A stretch of 64,000 bases of DNA from Mycobacterium kiyosense (GTDB taxonomy: Bacteria > Actinomycetota > Actinomycetes > Mycobacteriales > Mycobacteriaceae), in NCBI GenBank assembly GCA_021654635.1, contig AP025179.1, forward strand, positions 4,898,001-4,962,000, in the 5' to 3' direction. Shown here piece after piece: positions 54,541-64,000 of this stretch. The notes under the pieces are model-generated. The model saw only the letters and a program-made list of their open reading frames with translations. It had not been told where the DNA came from and searched no databases. How positions within the stretch are numbered: the stretch's first letter is position 1; the number at the start of each line of letters is the position of its first letter. The translations under genes and the position numbers were made by a program.

Positions 54541-55602
54541 CCGGTTCAGATATCCCCGCAGCATCTCCGTCGCAGCCTTGATCTGAGCTACCGAGACCCA
54601 CTCGTCGCGTGTATGCGCCAGGTTCGGATCGCCCGGGCCGTAATTCAGCGCCGGAATGCCCCGCGCGGCGAAGCGCGACACGTCGGTCCAGCCGTACTTG
54701 GCCCGCACCTGTCCGCCGGCCGCCTCGACCAATCCCGCGGCCGCCGGCGCCGAAAGGCCGGGCAACGCGCCGGCTGCGGAGTCGGTCAATGCGATGTCGA
54801 CATCGAGCCCGTCGAGCACCTCGTGCACGTGCGCCAGCGCGGCATCCGCCGAGCGATCGGGGGCGAAGCGGAAGTTGACCGTCACCGAGGCCGCGTCGGG
54901 GATCACGTTTCCGGCGATTCCGCCGTCGATGCGCACCGCGGACAAACCCTCCCGGTACACACACCCGTCGATGTCGACGCTGCGCGCCCGATATCCCGCG
55001 AGCCGGTCCAGCACGGCACCGAGTTTGTGAATTGCGTTGTCGCCCAGCCATGATCGTGCCGAGTGGGCACGGGTTCCGTTGGCGCTGACCACAACTCGCA
55101 GGGTGCCCTGGCAACCGGCCTCGACGAAGCCGCCGGTGGGCTCGCCCAGAACTGCTACGTCGGCGGTCAACCAGTCCGGCAGTTCCCGCTCCAGACGACC
55201 CAAACCGTTTGCCGCCGAATCGATTTCCTCACAGTCGTACATCACCAGGGTGATGTCGTAGGCCGGCTCGGCCACGGTCGCCGCAAGGTGCAGGAAGACC
55301 GCGTCCCCGGACTTCATGTCGGAGGTGCCGCAGCCGTGCAATTGATCGCCCAGCAGCCGGCTGGGCAGGTTATCGGCCGCCGGGACGGTGTCCAGGTGCC
55401 CGGCCAGCAACACCCGCGAAGGCCGGCCCAACGCGGTGCGGGCCAGCACCGCGTTGCCGTTGCGAACGATCTCGAAGCCGGCGGTCTGCGCGCGCAGGGC
55501 CGCCTCGACCTCGTCGGCGATACGCGCCTCATGCCGCGACTCGCTGGGGATATCGACCAGTGCCGCGGTCAGCTCAACAGGGTCGCCACGCAAGTCCAAC
55601 AC
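54538..55602 (-). CDS. dapE: Succinyl-diaminopimelate desuccinylase DapE
   Basis: 354-aa M20 metallopeptidase, same length as M. tuberculosis DapE (Rv1202). It hydrolyses N-succinyl-L,L-diaminopimelate, supplying DAP for peptidoglycan and lysine. GTG start gives [20 protein letters not shown]. Metal-site motifs: GHLDTVP (His68/Asp70), GTSDMKSGD (Asp95) and DCEEID with catalytic Glu near 125. Divergent from dapD with 57 bases between the starts, so the two succinylase-branch genes may share a control region. Confidence 0.93.
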   Translation of the reverse strand: MLDLRGDPVELTAALVDIPSESRHEARIADEVEAALRAQTAGFEIVRNGNAVLARTALGRPSRVLLAGHLDTVPAADNLPSRLLGDQLHGCGTSDMKSGDAVFLHLAATVAEPAYDITLVMYDCEEIDSAANGLGRLERELPDWLTADVAVLGEPTGGFVEAGCQGTLRVVVSANGTRAHSARSWLGDNAIHKLGAVLDRLAGYRARSVDIDGCVYREGLSAVRIDGGIAGNVIPDAASVTVNFRFAPDRSADAALAHVHEVLDGLDVDIALTDSAAGALPGLSAPAAAGLVEAAGGQVRAKYGWTDVSRFAARGIPALNYGPGDPNLAHTRDEWVSVAQIKAATEMLRGYLNR

Positions 55603-55659
55603 GCGGCCCAGCCTAGTTCTCCGTGCTGGCGATCCAGCCGGCGAGCGGTCAAAGTACCC

Positions 55660-56613
55660 TTGTCGACCGTGACTGGAGCTGTAGGCATCGGCCTGGCGAC
55701 GCTGGCCTCCGACGGAGCTGTCCTGGACGCTTGGTTCCCGGCGCCGGAACTGGCCGAATCGGGCGAGTCCGCCACGTCGCGACTGGCGCTCTCGGATGTG
55801 CCCGCCGAACTGGCCGCCCTGGTCGGCCGCGACGACGACCGCCGCACCGAAACCATCGCCGTGCGCACCGTGATCGGGTCGCTGGACGACCAGGCCGCCG
55901 ACGCGTACGACGCCTACCTGCGGTTGCATCTGCTGTCGCACCGCCTGGTCGCGCCGCACGGGCTGAACGCCGGCGGCTTGTTCGGAGTATTGACCAATGT
56001 GGTCTGGACCAATCGCGGCCCCTGCGCTGTAGAGGGATTCGAGGCGGTGCGGGCCCGGCTGCGCCGGCACGGTCCGGTGACGGTGTTCGGCGTCGACAAG
56101 TTTCCGCGGATGGTCGATTACGTGCTGCCCACGGGTGTGCGGATCGCCGACGCCGACCGGGTGCGCCTGGGCGCGCACCTGGCGCCGGGCACAACGGTGA
56201 TGCACGAGGGCTTCGTCAACTTCAATGCCGGCACCCTGGGAGCGTCCATGGTGGAGGGCCGCATCTCGGCGGGCGTGGTGGTGGGCGACGGATCCGATAT
56301 CGGCGGCGGCGCCTCGATCATGGGCACCCTGTCCGGCGGCGGTGAGCAGGTGATCTCGATCGGCAAACGCTGCCTGCTGGGCGCCAACGCGGGACTGGGC
56401 ATCTCACTGGGCGACGACTGCGTGGTGGAGGCCGGGCTGTACGTCACCGCGGGCACCAAGGTCAGCACGCCCGACGGCAACACGCTGAAAGCCGCCGAAC
56501 TGTCCGGCGGCAGCAACTTGCTGTTCCGTCGCAATTCGCTGAGCGGCGCGGTCGAGGTGGTGCCGCGCGGCGGTCAGGGCATCGCGCTCAACGAGGACCT
56601 GCACGCCAACTGA
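55660..56613 (+). CDS. dapD: Tetrahydrodipicolinate N-succinyltransferase DapD
   Basis: 317 aa from TTG at 55,660 ([16 protein letters not shown]), the same length and N-terminal text as M. tuberculosis DapD (Rv1201c). A GTG three codons later is the alternative. The N-terminal globular domain is followed by a left-handed beta-helix with hexapeptide repeats ([43 protein letters not shown]). It succinylates tetrahydrodipicolinate using succinyl-CoA as a trimer. The product is processed by DapC and then DapE, encoded divergently next to it. The end overlaps the convergent MFS gene by 26 bases. Confidence 0.93.
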   Translation: MSTVTGAVGIGLATLASDGAVLDAWFPAPELAESGESATSRLALSDVPAELAALVGRDDDRRTETIAVRTVIGSLDDQAADAYDAYLRLHLLSHRLVAPHGLNAGGLFGVLTNVVWTNRGPCAVEGFEAVRARLRRHGPVTVFGVDKFPRMVDYVLPTGVRIADADRVRLGAHLAPGTTVMHEGFVNFNAGTLGASMVEGRISAGVVVGDGSDIGGGASIMGTLSGGGEQVISIGKRCLLGANAGLGISLGDDCVVEAGLYVTAGTKVSTPDGNTLKAAELSGGSNLLFRRNSLSGAVEVVPRGGQGIALNEDLHAN

Positions 56614-57934
56614 TCACCGTTCCGTTGGTTTCGGGCAGCAGGTAGGTGCATGCCAGGCTGGTGGCGACCAGCCCCGCCAGCAACACTCCCACCGACCAGC
56701 TGCCGTAGCTGCCGATCAGCGTCCCGGCGATCAGCGGCGGCACCGCGCCGCCGGCGATACCGCCGAGATTCACTGACAGCGCCGACCCGGTGTAGCGGTA
56801 GCGGGTGTCGAACAATTCCGGGATGAACGACGCGGTGGGGCCCGAGCCGATCCCGACCAGGCCGTAGATCCCGACGATTGCCACCGCATAGCCCACCGGG
56901 CTGCCGGTGCCGATCAGCGGCATCACCAGCAGCGACCAGGGCAGGCAGGCGCCGTAGCCGAGCAGCATCAGGCGGCGGCGACCGTACCGGTCGCACAGCA
57001 TGGCCGACGTCGCTACCGACGCGATGCTGACCAGCCCGCCGAGCACCCCGACCGACAGGATGAAGACCCGGGAAAACCCCAGGTGGTTGTGCGTATAACC
57101 GGGCAGGAAGGTGCTGGCCATGTACACCAGAGCGAACGGGGTCAACACGCTGCCGGCGCCCAGCAACACCTCGCGGCGCTGCAGTCGCAGCACCTCCGCC
57201 ACCGGCGCGTCGGGCACCAGGTTGCGCGCCTTCTCCACGGCGAACACCGGTGTTTCCTCGATGTTGAGCCGCACGTAGAGGGCGATCACGATCAGCACGG
57301 CGCTGATCAGGAACGGCACTCGCCAACCCCAATCCAGGAACGCCCGGCTGTTCTCGCCGATCGTGAAGCTGACGCCGAGGAAGGTGATGCCGGCAATCAC
57401 GGTGGCGGTGCCCCCGCCGATCAGGGTGAACATGCCGTACCGGCCGCGTTTGTCGGGTGGCGCGGACTCCACGCTGAGCAGAGCTGACCCGGCCCATTCG
57501 CCGCCGACGGCGAAACCTTGCAGCAAACGTAAACCGGCCAGCATCAGCGGCGCGACGGCGCCGACCTCGGCGGTGGTGGGCACCAGCCCCACCGACACCG
57601 TCGAGACGGCCATGATCAGCAGGGTGGCCATCAGGGTCTTCTTGCGGCCCAACCGGTCGCCGTAGTAGCCGAACACCGCTGCCCCCAGCGGTCGCGACAG
57701 GAATGCCGCGGCAAATGTGCCCATGGAGGCGACGGTGGCCACGGTGGGGCTCAGATGCGGAAAGAACACCACCGGGAACACCAGTGCGGCGGCGGTGCCG
57801 TAGATGAGGAAGTCGTAGAACTCAATCGCCGAGCCGACGTAGCAGGCCAGCGCCACCCGCGCCATCGAGTTGGTGCGGGGTTGGTCGGCCGCGGTGACCA
57901 CGGCGGCGCCGAGTTCATCGTTGCGTCGATTCAC
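56588..57934 (-). CDS. MHS-family major facilitator (Rv1200 homologue)
   Basis: 448-aa transporter with 12 predicted helices in the metabolite:H+ symporter group (proline/betaine ProP and shikimate/alpha-ketoglutarate type). The motifs [16 protein letters not shown] in helix 1 and [21 protein letters not shown] in loop 2-3 define this family. GTG start; M. tuberculosis Rv1200 is slightly shorter (425). Substrate is probably a small organic acid or osmolyte; no neighbour clarifies it. Its C-terminus overlaps dapD on the other strand. Confidence 0.88.
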   Translation of the reverse strand: MNRRNDELGAAVVTAADQPRTNSMARVALACYVGSAIEFYDFLIYGTAAALVFPVVFFPHLSPTVATVASMGTFAAAFLSRPLGAAVFGYYGDRLGRKKTLMATLLIMAVSTVSVGLVPTTAEVGAVAPLMLAGLRLLQGFAVGGEWAGSALLSVESAPPDKRGRYGMFTLIGGGTATVIAGITFLGVSFTIGENSRAFLDWGWRVPFLISAVLIVIALYVRLNIEETPVFAVEKARNLVPDAPVAEVLRLQRREVLLGAGSVLTPFALVYMASTFLPGYTHNHLGFSRVFILSVGVLGGLVSIASVATSAMLCDRYGRRRLMLLGYGACLPWSLLVMPLIGTGSPVGYAVAIVGIYGLVGIGSGPTASFIPELFDTRYRYTGSALSVNLGGIAGGAVPPLIAGTLIGSYGSWSVGVLLAGLVATSLACTYLLPETNGTVISWRAGPR

Positions 57935-58113
57935 GCTGACGACGGTAGGGCAAGCTCCGCGGGAACGCCCGTGCCTGGGGCTACCAAATTGCTGCGAGTC
58001 CCGTCACGATTTAGGCACGCCGGGGTGAACAAGGTGATCGTTCCCACCGATCAAACCGGGAGTTCGCTGCCAATTTGCTGTGCGTTTCGTCAGTCGCGTG
58101 CCGGGAGGGGTCG

Positions 58114-59120
58114 TCAACGTCGCCCGAATCGTTCCCGCAGCTCGGGATCCTGCTCCCACCACAGCGTTGACGGTGGGGCGCCGTCGGAGTGGCTCGCGGC
58201 CTCGTCCGATGCTGTCGCGTCGTTCCCGCTCATCTCCTGCAGCTCGTCCAGCCGGCTGTCGATGTCGAGAGCGTGAGCTTGTTCATCGCGGGACAACGCA
58301 CGCATCAGCAACAGCAAAAACGGCCAGGCGACCAGATCGCCCATGATCCACAGCACGCCGGCGCCGATCGTCTGATCGAGCCGCTGATCGGGACCCCAGG
58401 TGCGGGCCGCGTAATAGCCGGCCGCGATCAGCGATCCCTGCCAGATGACCAGCCCCAGCACGCCGTCGCCCAGCGCCTCGGCGACGGTGATCAGCAGCGA
58501 GATCAGCTGGGAGTATCGCCGCGGCACCGGGTCGGCTTGCAGGCGGGCATAGAAATACCCGAATCCAATGGCTACCAGAAGTATTCGCGTCGGGGCGCCG
58601 ACCCATTCATGCTGCAGCGCCGCCTCGTACCAGGGTGTCAGATAAAGCAGCCACGGCGTGGCGAGCATTCCCAGCGACGTCGTCAGCGGGTGCGCGAACA
58701 CTCGCGCGGGCGGGCTGGCCAACAGCTGTTCGAACCGGTCGCGCCCAGCCGGGCGCAGCGCCTCACACACCACGGTCACCGGTCGGCCCAGCGCGAGAAA
58801 CAGCGGCACCACGTAGAGCAGCAGCAAAACCTGCAGCGCACGCATCCAGAACAGGGCATAGGCGTATGCGCCGATTGCGCTCAGCGTCGCCACCGCCCAC
58901 AGCGCCAAGCCGACGCTGAAGCACACGGCGTGTCCCGACCGGACCGATCTCGTGCCGTGTCGCCCCTGTCGGTAACAGCGGAGCACCCGGCCGCTACCAC
59001 GATGGTCAAGACGGACGTGACGTCCACCTGCCCGGTCAACACGCCCGAACTCCACGTCAATGGGCCGGGATCGATACGCACAATCTGCAACGGTATTGCG
59101 GATCGCGGCCGTTCTACCAC
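58114..59120 (-). pseudogene. CtaG-type cytochrome c oxidase assembly protein, frameshifted N-terminus
   Basis: Polytopic membrane protein of the Caa3_CtaG family. The N-terminal frame (from about 59,120) reads IVRIDPGPLTWSSGVLTGQVDVTSVLTIVVAAG; near 58,975 it changes to the frame reading LRCYRQGRHGTRSVRSGH and FSVGLALWAVATLSAIGAYA, then about six further helices (LYVVPLFLALG, LGMLATPWLLYLTPWYE, WIMGDLVAWPFLLLLMRAL) and a soluble C-terminal tail with WWEQDPELRERFG. The D-x-G-P-L and later His/Asp residues are typical of CtaG proteins, which help load copper into oxidase subunits. The start is uncertain. Divergent from the VWA genes. Confidence 0.72.
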
Positions 59121-59261
59121 CCCGCTCGGGCGCGCCGCTGCACTCAGTTAACGCTTGTACGATCGAGCACTCGATATCGAAGTGGGGAAACCGCCCGGCT
59201 CTGCCGCGGTAACCGACATGCTGGAGGTCAGCCGGATGGTCCTACCCGCCATGGACTCGTG

Positions 59262-60283
59262 ATGACCATTCCGGGATTGGGCCTGGTGTCCGTTTCAGGG
59301 TTCGAACGGCCATGGCTGTTCCTGCTGTTGTTGATCCCCCTGGGTTTGGCGGCCCTGTACGTATGGGCCTCGATCAGGCGCCGCCGCCGACTGCAGCGCT
59401 TCGCCGATCCCGAGCTGCTGGCGACGGTGGCGCCGCGTCGTCCGTCGCCGTGGCGGCACGTGCCCATGGCGGTGATGCTGGTGGCGCTGGCACTGCTCAC
59501 GGTGGCATTGACCGGGCCGTCCCGCGACATCAAGGTGCCCCGAAACAGGGCGGTGATCATGCTCGCCATCGACGTGTCCCAATCGATGCGTGCGACCGAC
59601 GAACCGCCCAACCGCCTCGATGCGGCCAGGCGGCGGCGGCCAAGCGGTTCGCGCAGCAGTTGACCCCCGGGGTCAACCTCGGTCTGATCGGTTTCTCCGG
59701 AACGGTCAACGTGCTGGTGTCGCCGACGCCCGATCATGCGGCCACCGTCGCCGCGCTGGACAACCTGCGCCCCGGTGACTCGACGGCGATCGGTGCGGCG
59801 CTGACCGCGGCGCTGCAATCGGTGGCGACCGTGGCCGCTGTGCTCCGCAGTGGGGATGCGCCGCCGCCGCCCGCGCGCATCGTGCTGCTTTCCGACGGCA
59901 AAGAGAACAAGCCGGAGAACCCGGACAACTCGGGCAGCCCGCCCGGCGCTTACGTCGCCGCGCGATCCGCGAAGGACCAGGGGGTGCCGGTTTCGACCAT
60001 CGCCTTCGGTACCCGGGCGGGCACGGTGGAGCTGGCGAATCAGCAGGTGCCGGTGCCGGTGGACGACTCGATGCTCAAACGCATCGCCGAACTCTCCGGC
60101 GGGCAGGCGTATCGGGCGTCGAACGTCGACGATCTCAACCGCAGCTATAACGCGGTGCAACAGCAGGTCGGCTACCAGACCATCCAGGGCCCGGCCAGCG
60201 CGGGCTGGTTGCGGCTGGGTGTGCTGGTGGCCACCATCGGCATGCTGCTGGGCTTGCTCCTCAATCGCCGGTTGCCCGCCTGA
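59262..60283 (+). pseudogene. VWA-domain membrane protein, first of tandem pair, frameshifted
   Basis: BatA/Rv1481-type protein of about 340 aa once corrected. N-terminal helix ([18 protein letters not shown]), a basic loop, a second helix ([17 protein letters not shown]), then an extracytoplasmic von Willebrand A domain with MIDAS motif DVSQS (in [11 protein letters not shown]) and SDGKEN, and a C-terminal helix ([17 protein letters not shown]). The frame changes at about 59,630 in a GGC run between DAAR and [11 protein letters not shown]. tuberculosis Rv1481 has the same layout next to moxR3-type genes; no MoxR ATPase is adjacent here. ATG at 59,262. About 31 bases separate it from its paralogue. 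Confidence 0.8.
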
Positions 60284-60314
60284 TGTTCGGCCCGCCGAGG
60301 GAAGTCGGTTCTCG

Positions 60315-61328
60315 ATGAATTTGCCAATGCTGGGTCCACTGAGCTTTTCCGGGTTCTCCGACGCCTGGCTGTTCCTCTACTTGGCGGTCGTCGCCGTCCT
60401 GATCGCGGCCTACGTGCTGGCGACGTTGGCCCGGCGCAGACGCGTGATGCGGTTCGCCAATATGGCGCTGCTCGAACAAATCGCGCCGGCGCGGCCGCCG
60501 GCCCGATGGCGGCATCTGCCGGCGGCACTGCTGGTGGCGGCGCTCGCTCTGCTGACCACCGCGATGGCCGGGCCCACCCACGACATCCGCATCCCACGCA
60601 ACCGCGCGGTCGTCATGCTCGTCATCGACGTCTCCGAGTCGATGGTCGCCACCGATGTTGCACCGAGTCGCATCGAAGCGGCCAAAGCCGCCGGCAAGGC
60701 CTTCACCGATGAGCTCACCCCTGGCATCAACCTCGGGCTCGTTGCATTCGGTGGCACCGCAACGCTGCTCGTGCCACCCACCACCAACCGCGACGCGATG
60801 AAGGCGGCGATCGACCGATTGCAACCTGAAGAGCGGACCGCGACCGGCGAAGCGATATTCACTGCGCTGCAAGCCATCACCACCGTCGTCGGGATGATCG
60901 GCGGCGGCGACGGCAAACCGCCGCCCGCGCGTATCGTGCTCGAATCCGACGGCAAGGAAACCGTCCCGGTGGATTTGAACGCGCCCCGCGGGGCTTTCAC
61001 CGCGGCGCGCGCCGCCAAAGAGCAAGGTGTGCAGATCTCGACAATCTCGTTCGGCACCCTCGAGGGAACCGTCAACCTCAACGGGACCGACATTCCGGTC
61101 CCCGTTGACGACGAGTCGCTGGCCCAGATCGCCGAATTGTCCGGCGGGCGCGCTTTTCAGGCCCGCAACTTCGAGCAGCTCCAGCAGACGTACGCCGCCT
61201 TGCAGCAACAGATCGGGTACGAAACCGTCAAAGGCGACGCCAGCGCGGCCTGGATCGGCCTGGGTGTCGTGTTGCTGGCCGCCTCCCTGGCCGCAGCCGC
61301 CTTGCTGAACCGGCGCCTGCCGGACTGA
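60315..61328 (+). CDS. VWA-domain membrane protein, second of tandem pair
   Basis: 337-aa paralogue of the preceding gene with the same order: short N-terminus [14 protein letters not shown], helix [20 protein letters not shown], helix [20 protein letters not shown] domain and C-terminal helix [20 protein letters not shown]. The MIDAS motif is intact ([11 protein letters not shown]), and the later conserved text reads VLESDGKE where the first copy has [11 protein letters not shown] domains bind partners through a divalent metal; with BatA-like topology it may serve envelope maintenance. The pair looks like a local duplication. Converges on fadD36 with a 16-base gap. Confidence 0.87.
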   Translation: MNLPMLGPLSFSGFSDAWLFLYLAVVAVLIAAYVLATLARRRRVMRFANMALLEQIAPARPPARWRHLPAALLVAALALLTTAMAGPTHDIRIPRNRAVVMLVIDVSESMVATDVAPSRIEAAKAAGKAFTDELTPGINLGLVAFGGTATLLVPPTTNRDAMKAAIDRLQPEERTATGEAIFTALQAITTVVGMIGGGDGKPPPARIVLESDGKETVPVDLNAPRGAFTAARAAKEQGVQISTISFGTLEGTVNLNGTDIPVPVDDESLAQIAELSGGRAFQARNFEQLQQTYAALQQQIGYETVKGDASAAWIGLGVVLLAASLAAAALLNRRLPD

Positions 61329-61344
61329 CTTTGGCCGAACGCCA

Positions 61345-62748
61345 CTAACCCTCGGCCATCAGCTGCTTTTTCAGCACTTTGCCCAGGGCGTTGCGCGGCA
61401 GCTCGTCCACGATGCGTACCTCACGCGGTCGCTTGTGCACCGAAAGTTGTTCAGCGACAAAGGTGATCAGCTCATCCGGAACGGCGGAGCCGACGACGTA
61501 GGCGACGATCCGCTGACCCAGGTCTTCATCGGGCAGCCCCACCACGGCGGCTTCGTCCACGCCCGGATGCCCGAGCAGCACGGTCTCGATCTCGCCGGCG
61601 CCGATGCGGTACCCACCGGATTTGATCAGGTCGACGGACTCGCGCCCGACGATGCGATGCATTCCCCCGCCGTCGATGACGGCGACGTCGCCGGTGCGGT
61701 ACCAGCCGTCGGTGGTGAATGCCTCCGCGGTCGCCTCGGGACGGTTCAGGTACCCGTCGAACAGGGTGGCGCCCCGAACCTGCAGCTTGCCGACGGTCTC
61801 GCCGTCGTGTGGCACCGGATCGCCGTGGTCGTCCACCAGCCGGGTCTGCACCCCGGTCAACGGGAACCCGACCCAGCCCGGGCGGCGTTCGCCGTCGGCG
61901 CGGGTGGACACGGTGATCAGCGATTCCGACGCGCCGTAGCGTTCGATCGGGCGGTGTCCGGTCAATGCCTCGAGTCGCTCGAACACCGGGACCGGCAGCG
62001 CCGCACTGCCCGATACCAATAACCTTGCGGTCCTTAATGATTCGGCTGCGCTAGAGTCGGCGACCAGCCGCGACCACACCGTCGGCACCCCGAAGTACAG
62101 CGACCCGCGCGCCGCCGCGTACCCGGCGGGCGTCGGTTTTCCGGTGTGCACGAAGCGATTTCCCACCCGCAAGGATCCGAGCAAGCCGAGGACCAGACCG
62201 TGGATGTGATACAGCGGCAGCCCGTGCACCAGCACGTCGTCGGCGGTCCACTGCCAGGCCTCGGCCAACGCATCCAGGTCGGCGGCGATCGCTCGGCGGC
62301 TCACCTGCACCCCCTTGGGCAGGCCGGTAGTGCCGGAGGTGTAGACCACCATCGCCGGCGCGTCGGGCGACGGCTCGGCGTAGCGATGCCAAGAACGTGC
62401 ATGCAGCCGCACCGGAATGTGTTGCAGCCCATCGGGATCGTCCGGCTGCGGCCCCAGCCACGCCTGGGCGCCGGAGTCGGTGAGCATGTGCCGGCGTTCG
62501 GCCACTCCGACGTCGGCGGGCACCGGGACGAACGGCACACCGGCGATCAGGCAGCCGACGACCGCCAGCACGGTCGACGCCGTGGGCGCGGCCAGCACCG
62601 CGATCATCCGGGCGCCGGCCACCCGCTCGGCCACCGACGTCGCGGCGCCCACCAGGTCGCCGCGACTGAGCCGGAACCCGTCGATGCTGACCGCGTCGGG
62701 GATGTCGTCGGCGGTCGCCGCCGCGGGATTCAGCGAGGTCAGCAGCAC
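61345..62748 (-). CDS. fadD36: Acyl-CoA synthetase FadD36
   Basis: 467-aa adenylate-forming enzyme, near the 473 aa of M. tuberculosis FadD36 (Rv1193). Motifs: VVYTSGTTGLPKGVQVS (AMP-binding P-loop), YGASESL, GWYRTGDVAV, DLIKSGGYRIGAGEIE and the C-terminal catalytic Lys in LPRNALGKVLKKQL. It resembles malonyl-CoA/short-chain acyl-CoA synthetases more than long-chain FadDs. It follows an alpha/beta hydrolase gene by 10 bases on the same strand, suggesting an operon. Confidence 0.9.
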   Translation of the reverse strand: MLLTSLNPAAATADDIPDAVSIDGFRLSRGDLVGAATSVAERVAGARMIAVLAAPTASTVLAVVGCLIAGVPFVPVPADVGVAERRHMLTDSGAQAWLGPQPDDPDGLQHIPVRLHARSWHRYAEPSPDAPAMVVYTSGTTGLPKGVQVSRRAIAADLDALAEAWQWTADDVLVHGLPLYHIHGLVLGLLGSLRVGNRFVHTGKPTPAGYAAARGSLYFGVPTVWSRLVADSSAAESLRTARLLVSGSAALPVPVFERLEALTGHRPIERYGASESLITVSTRADGERRPGWVGFPLTGVQTRLVDDHGDPVPHDGETVGKLQVRGATLFDGYLNRPEATAEAFTTDGWYRTGDVAVIDGGGMHRIVGRESVDLIKSGGYRIGAGEIETVLLGHPGVDEAAVVGLPDEDLGQRIVAYVVGSAVPDELITFVAEQLSVHKRPREVRIVDELPRNALGKVLKKQLMAEG

Positions 62749-62758
62749 GCCAGTGAGG

Positions 62759-63667
62759 CTACCGACCCTCGTCCCAGATCTTCATCAGGGTGGCCAGGAT
62801 CTCCTCGCCGCGGCCCAGCCCGGCCAGATGGCTCTCCTCGGGCAGGTGGAACAGCTCGGCGTCGGGCAGTCGCGCGACCACGTGCTCGCCGTGGGAGAAC
62901 GGGATGATGTGGTCGTGGTCGCCGTGCCACCACCGCACCGGAACCTTGACTTCGTCGAGCCGGAATCCCCAGTCCCGGGCGAACAGGATGACGTCGTTGA
63001 ACGGCGCCGCCAGTTGCTTGCGGCTGCCGTTGAGTAGGTCGTCGAGGAACATCGCCTTGAACTCGGGCCGGGTCAGCAGGTGCCGGTCGGCCTCGGGTGA
63101 GAGCAGGGCGTACACCTCCAGCGCGCTGGACGCGACGGGCCGGATCGACTGGATCAGCATGCTCGCGCCGATGCGCAGCGGGTTGCCGCCGAACTTCAGC
63201 AGCGGCGCGACCCGCAGGCCAAGGGTCATCGCCCCGCCGCTGATCGCGTCGGGCCCCTGGGTGGGCGCCACTCCCCCGAGCACGCCGAGGGCCACCACCC
63301 GGTCGCTCAGCCGCGCGCCGCAGGCCAGCGCGTAGGGGCCGCCACCGGACAGGCCGACGACGGCCATCTTCTCGATGCCGAAGGTGTCGGCGATGGTGCG
63401 GAGGTCTTCGGCGAACTCCGAGATGGCCTCGTAGCGGTGTGGCGTCGAGGAACCGATGCCGGGACGGTCGATGCCGATCAGCCGGATGTCGTGGTGTTCG
63501 GCGTAGACGCGGGCCTCGGTGGGGATCTGCCGCCGGGCGCCCGGCGTGCCGTGCAGCCAGAACACGGCGCGCCCCTGGGGGGCGCCGAATTCGGCGAAAC
63601 CGATCTGACGGTTCTCGCCGACGGCGATGTTGCCTTCGATCTTGGGGCGATCGATCGCGACAGACAT
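62759..63667 (-). CDS. Alpha/beta hydrolase (Rv1191 homologue)
   Basis: 302-aa alpha/beta hydrolase. Oxyanion-hole motif WLHGTPGARRQ (about residue 38), nucleophile elbow GLSGGGP (Ser at about 104), acid residue in HGDHDHIIP and catalytic His in PEESHLAG. The active-site set is complete. M. tuberculosis Rv1191 (304 aa) is similar in length and lies close to fadD36. GTG/ATG at 63,667 gives MSVAIDRPKIEGN. Substrate unknown, probably an ester or lipid. Confidence 0.87.
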   Translation of the reverse strand: MSVAIDRPKIEGNIAVGENRQIGFAEFGAPQGRAVFWLHGTPGARRQIPTEARVYAEHHDIRLIGIDRPGIGSSTPHRYEAISEFAEDLRTIADTFGIEKMAVVGLSGGGPYALACGARLSDRVVALGVLGGVAPTQGPDAISGGAMTLGLRVAPLLKFGGNPLRIGASMLIQSIRPVASSALEVYALLSPEADRHLLTRPEFKAMFLDDLLNGSRKQLAAPFNDVILFARDWGFRLDEVKVPVRWWHGDHDHIIPFSHGEHVVARLPDAELFHLPEESHLAGLGRGEEILATLMKIWDEGR

Positions 63668-63751
63668 GGCGGGGCGCCTTTCTCTGCGGGTGCGTCTTCG
63701 CGGGTGCGTTGACGCGTCCGGAATCTTACTGGTGCGGCTCGACGCGATTCA

Positions 63752-64000
63752 CTAGGCGTTGAGCACTCGTTCACCGATGATCCGCTGCGCGCGCAGTTCG
63801 GCCAGTTCGTCGGGGGAAAGCCCCAACGCGCAAAGAATCTCGTCGTTGTGCTGGCCGAGGGTGGGCGGCGGGGTGCGGTGATGCCGGGCGGGTCCGGGGG
63901 TGATGCGAAACGGCCAGCCGGGAAAGCGCCGCGGCCCGGTGACGGGGTGCTCGAACTCTTCGTAGAACCGCCGGGCATCGAGCTGGGCGAAATCGCACAT
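63752..64000 (-). CDS. CaiB/BaiF (class III) CoA-transferase, C-terminal part
   Basis: The last 82 residues of a gene that runs off the right edge. The text LDARRFYEEFEHPVTGPRRF, then PGWPFRITPG and PTLGQHNDEIL, is the characteristic C-terminal region of class III CoA-transferases, which move CoA between acids via an aspartyl anhydride. The catalytic Asp lies upstream, outside this window. It precedes the hydrolase on the same strand by 84 bases. Confidence 0.8.
   Translation of the reverse strand: MCDFAQLDARRFYEEFEHPVTGPRRFPGWPFRITPGPARHHRTPPPTLGQHNDEILCALGLSPDELAELRAQRIIGERVLNA

Overview
The window is a high-GC, densely coded stretch of a slow-growing Mycobacterium. Gene content and order follow the M. 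tuberculosis Rv1191-Rv1252c block, read in the opposite orientation: lprE, Rv1251c-like helicase, Rv1250 MFS, Rv1249c, kgd, Rv1245c, lpqZ, mdh, corA, sugC-sugB-sugA-lpqY, Rv1234-Rv1230c, mrp, tatB-htrA-rseA-sigE, Rv1220c, Rv1219c-Rv1218c-Rv1217c, Rv1216c/Rv1215c, glgC/glgA, Rv1211, tagA, Rv1209, gpgS, folP2, fadD6, Rv1205, Rv1204c, dapE/dapD, Rv1200, fadD36, Rv1191. It is not the M. tuberculosis complex. Several Mtb neighbours are missing (relBE, lpqX-Rv1225c, PE14) and others are added (ParA module, malic enzyme, SUFU protein, PE_PGRS with a phosphatase domain, PPE-MPTR, a GH5 endoglycoceramidase-like enzyme, a CtaG-like protein, paired VWA proteins). PE_PGRS and PPE-MPTR genes point to the kansasii/marinum/gordonae side of the slow growers rather than M. 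avium.

Layout. 1-2.8 kb: lprE, then an AT-rich, palindrome-rich accessory island with a small ParA and a tandem ribbon-helix-helix partner. 2.8-13 kb: nuclease/helicase, drug exporter, membrane protein and the 2-oxoglutarate decarboxylase kgd. 13-18.6 kb: SDR, lipoprotein LpqZ, malic enzyme, malate dehydrogenase, CorA. 18.6-24 kb: LpqY-SugABC trehalose importer operon with a SUFU gene coupled to its end. 24-29.4 kb: magnesium-sensor-like protein, DUF1003 protein, lytic transglycosylase, Mrp. 29.5-33.7 kb: SigE envelope-stress module (SigE, RseA, HtrA, TatB) and a methyltransferase. 33.7-40 kb: PE_PGRS, TetR-controlled ABC exporter, hydrolase. 40-46 kb: glycogen/methylglucose lipopolysaccharide genes and folP2. 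46-56.6 kb: PPE-MPTR, FadD6, LOG protein, STAND-like ATPase, GH5 enzyme, and lysine/DAP pathway genes. 56.6-64 kb: transporter, CtaG-like protein, two VWA membrane proteins, FadD36, hydrolase, CoA-transferase tail.

Two features dominate interpretation. First, an unusually large share of conserved genes carry one or two frameshifts (Rv1251c-like, kgd, SUFU, Rv1233c, Rv1231c, Rv1230c tail, mrp tail, PE_PGRS, glgA, fadD6, GH5, CtaG, first VWA). Several sit in homopolymers, which suggests sequencing error in a draft assembly more than real decay. Second, three places show block losses: a scrambled segment in kgd (about 11,930-12,105), loss of the 5' part of sugA at a MIRU-type tandem repeat (about 21,855-22,017), and a deletion fusing Rv1217c to Rv1216c (about 38,110). 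These could be real rearrangements or assembly faults.

The most novel candidate system is the ParA plus single-chain double-RHH pair at 1,295-2,355, with two equally spaced inverted repeats upstream.
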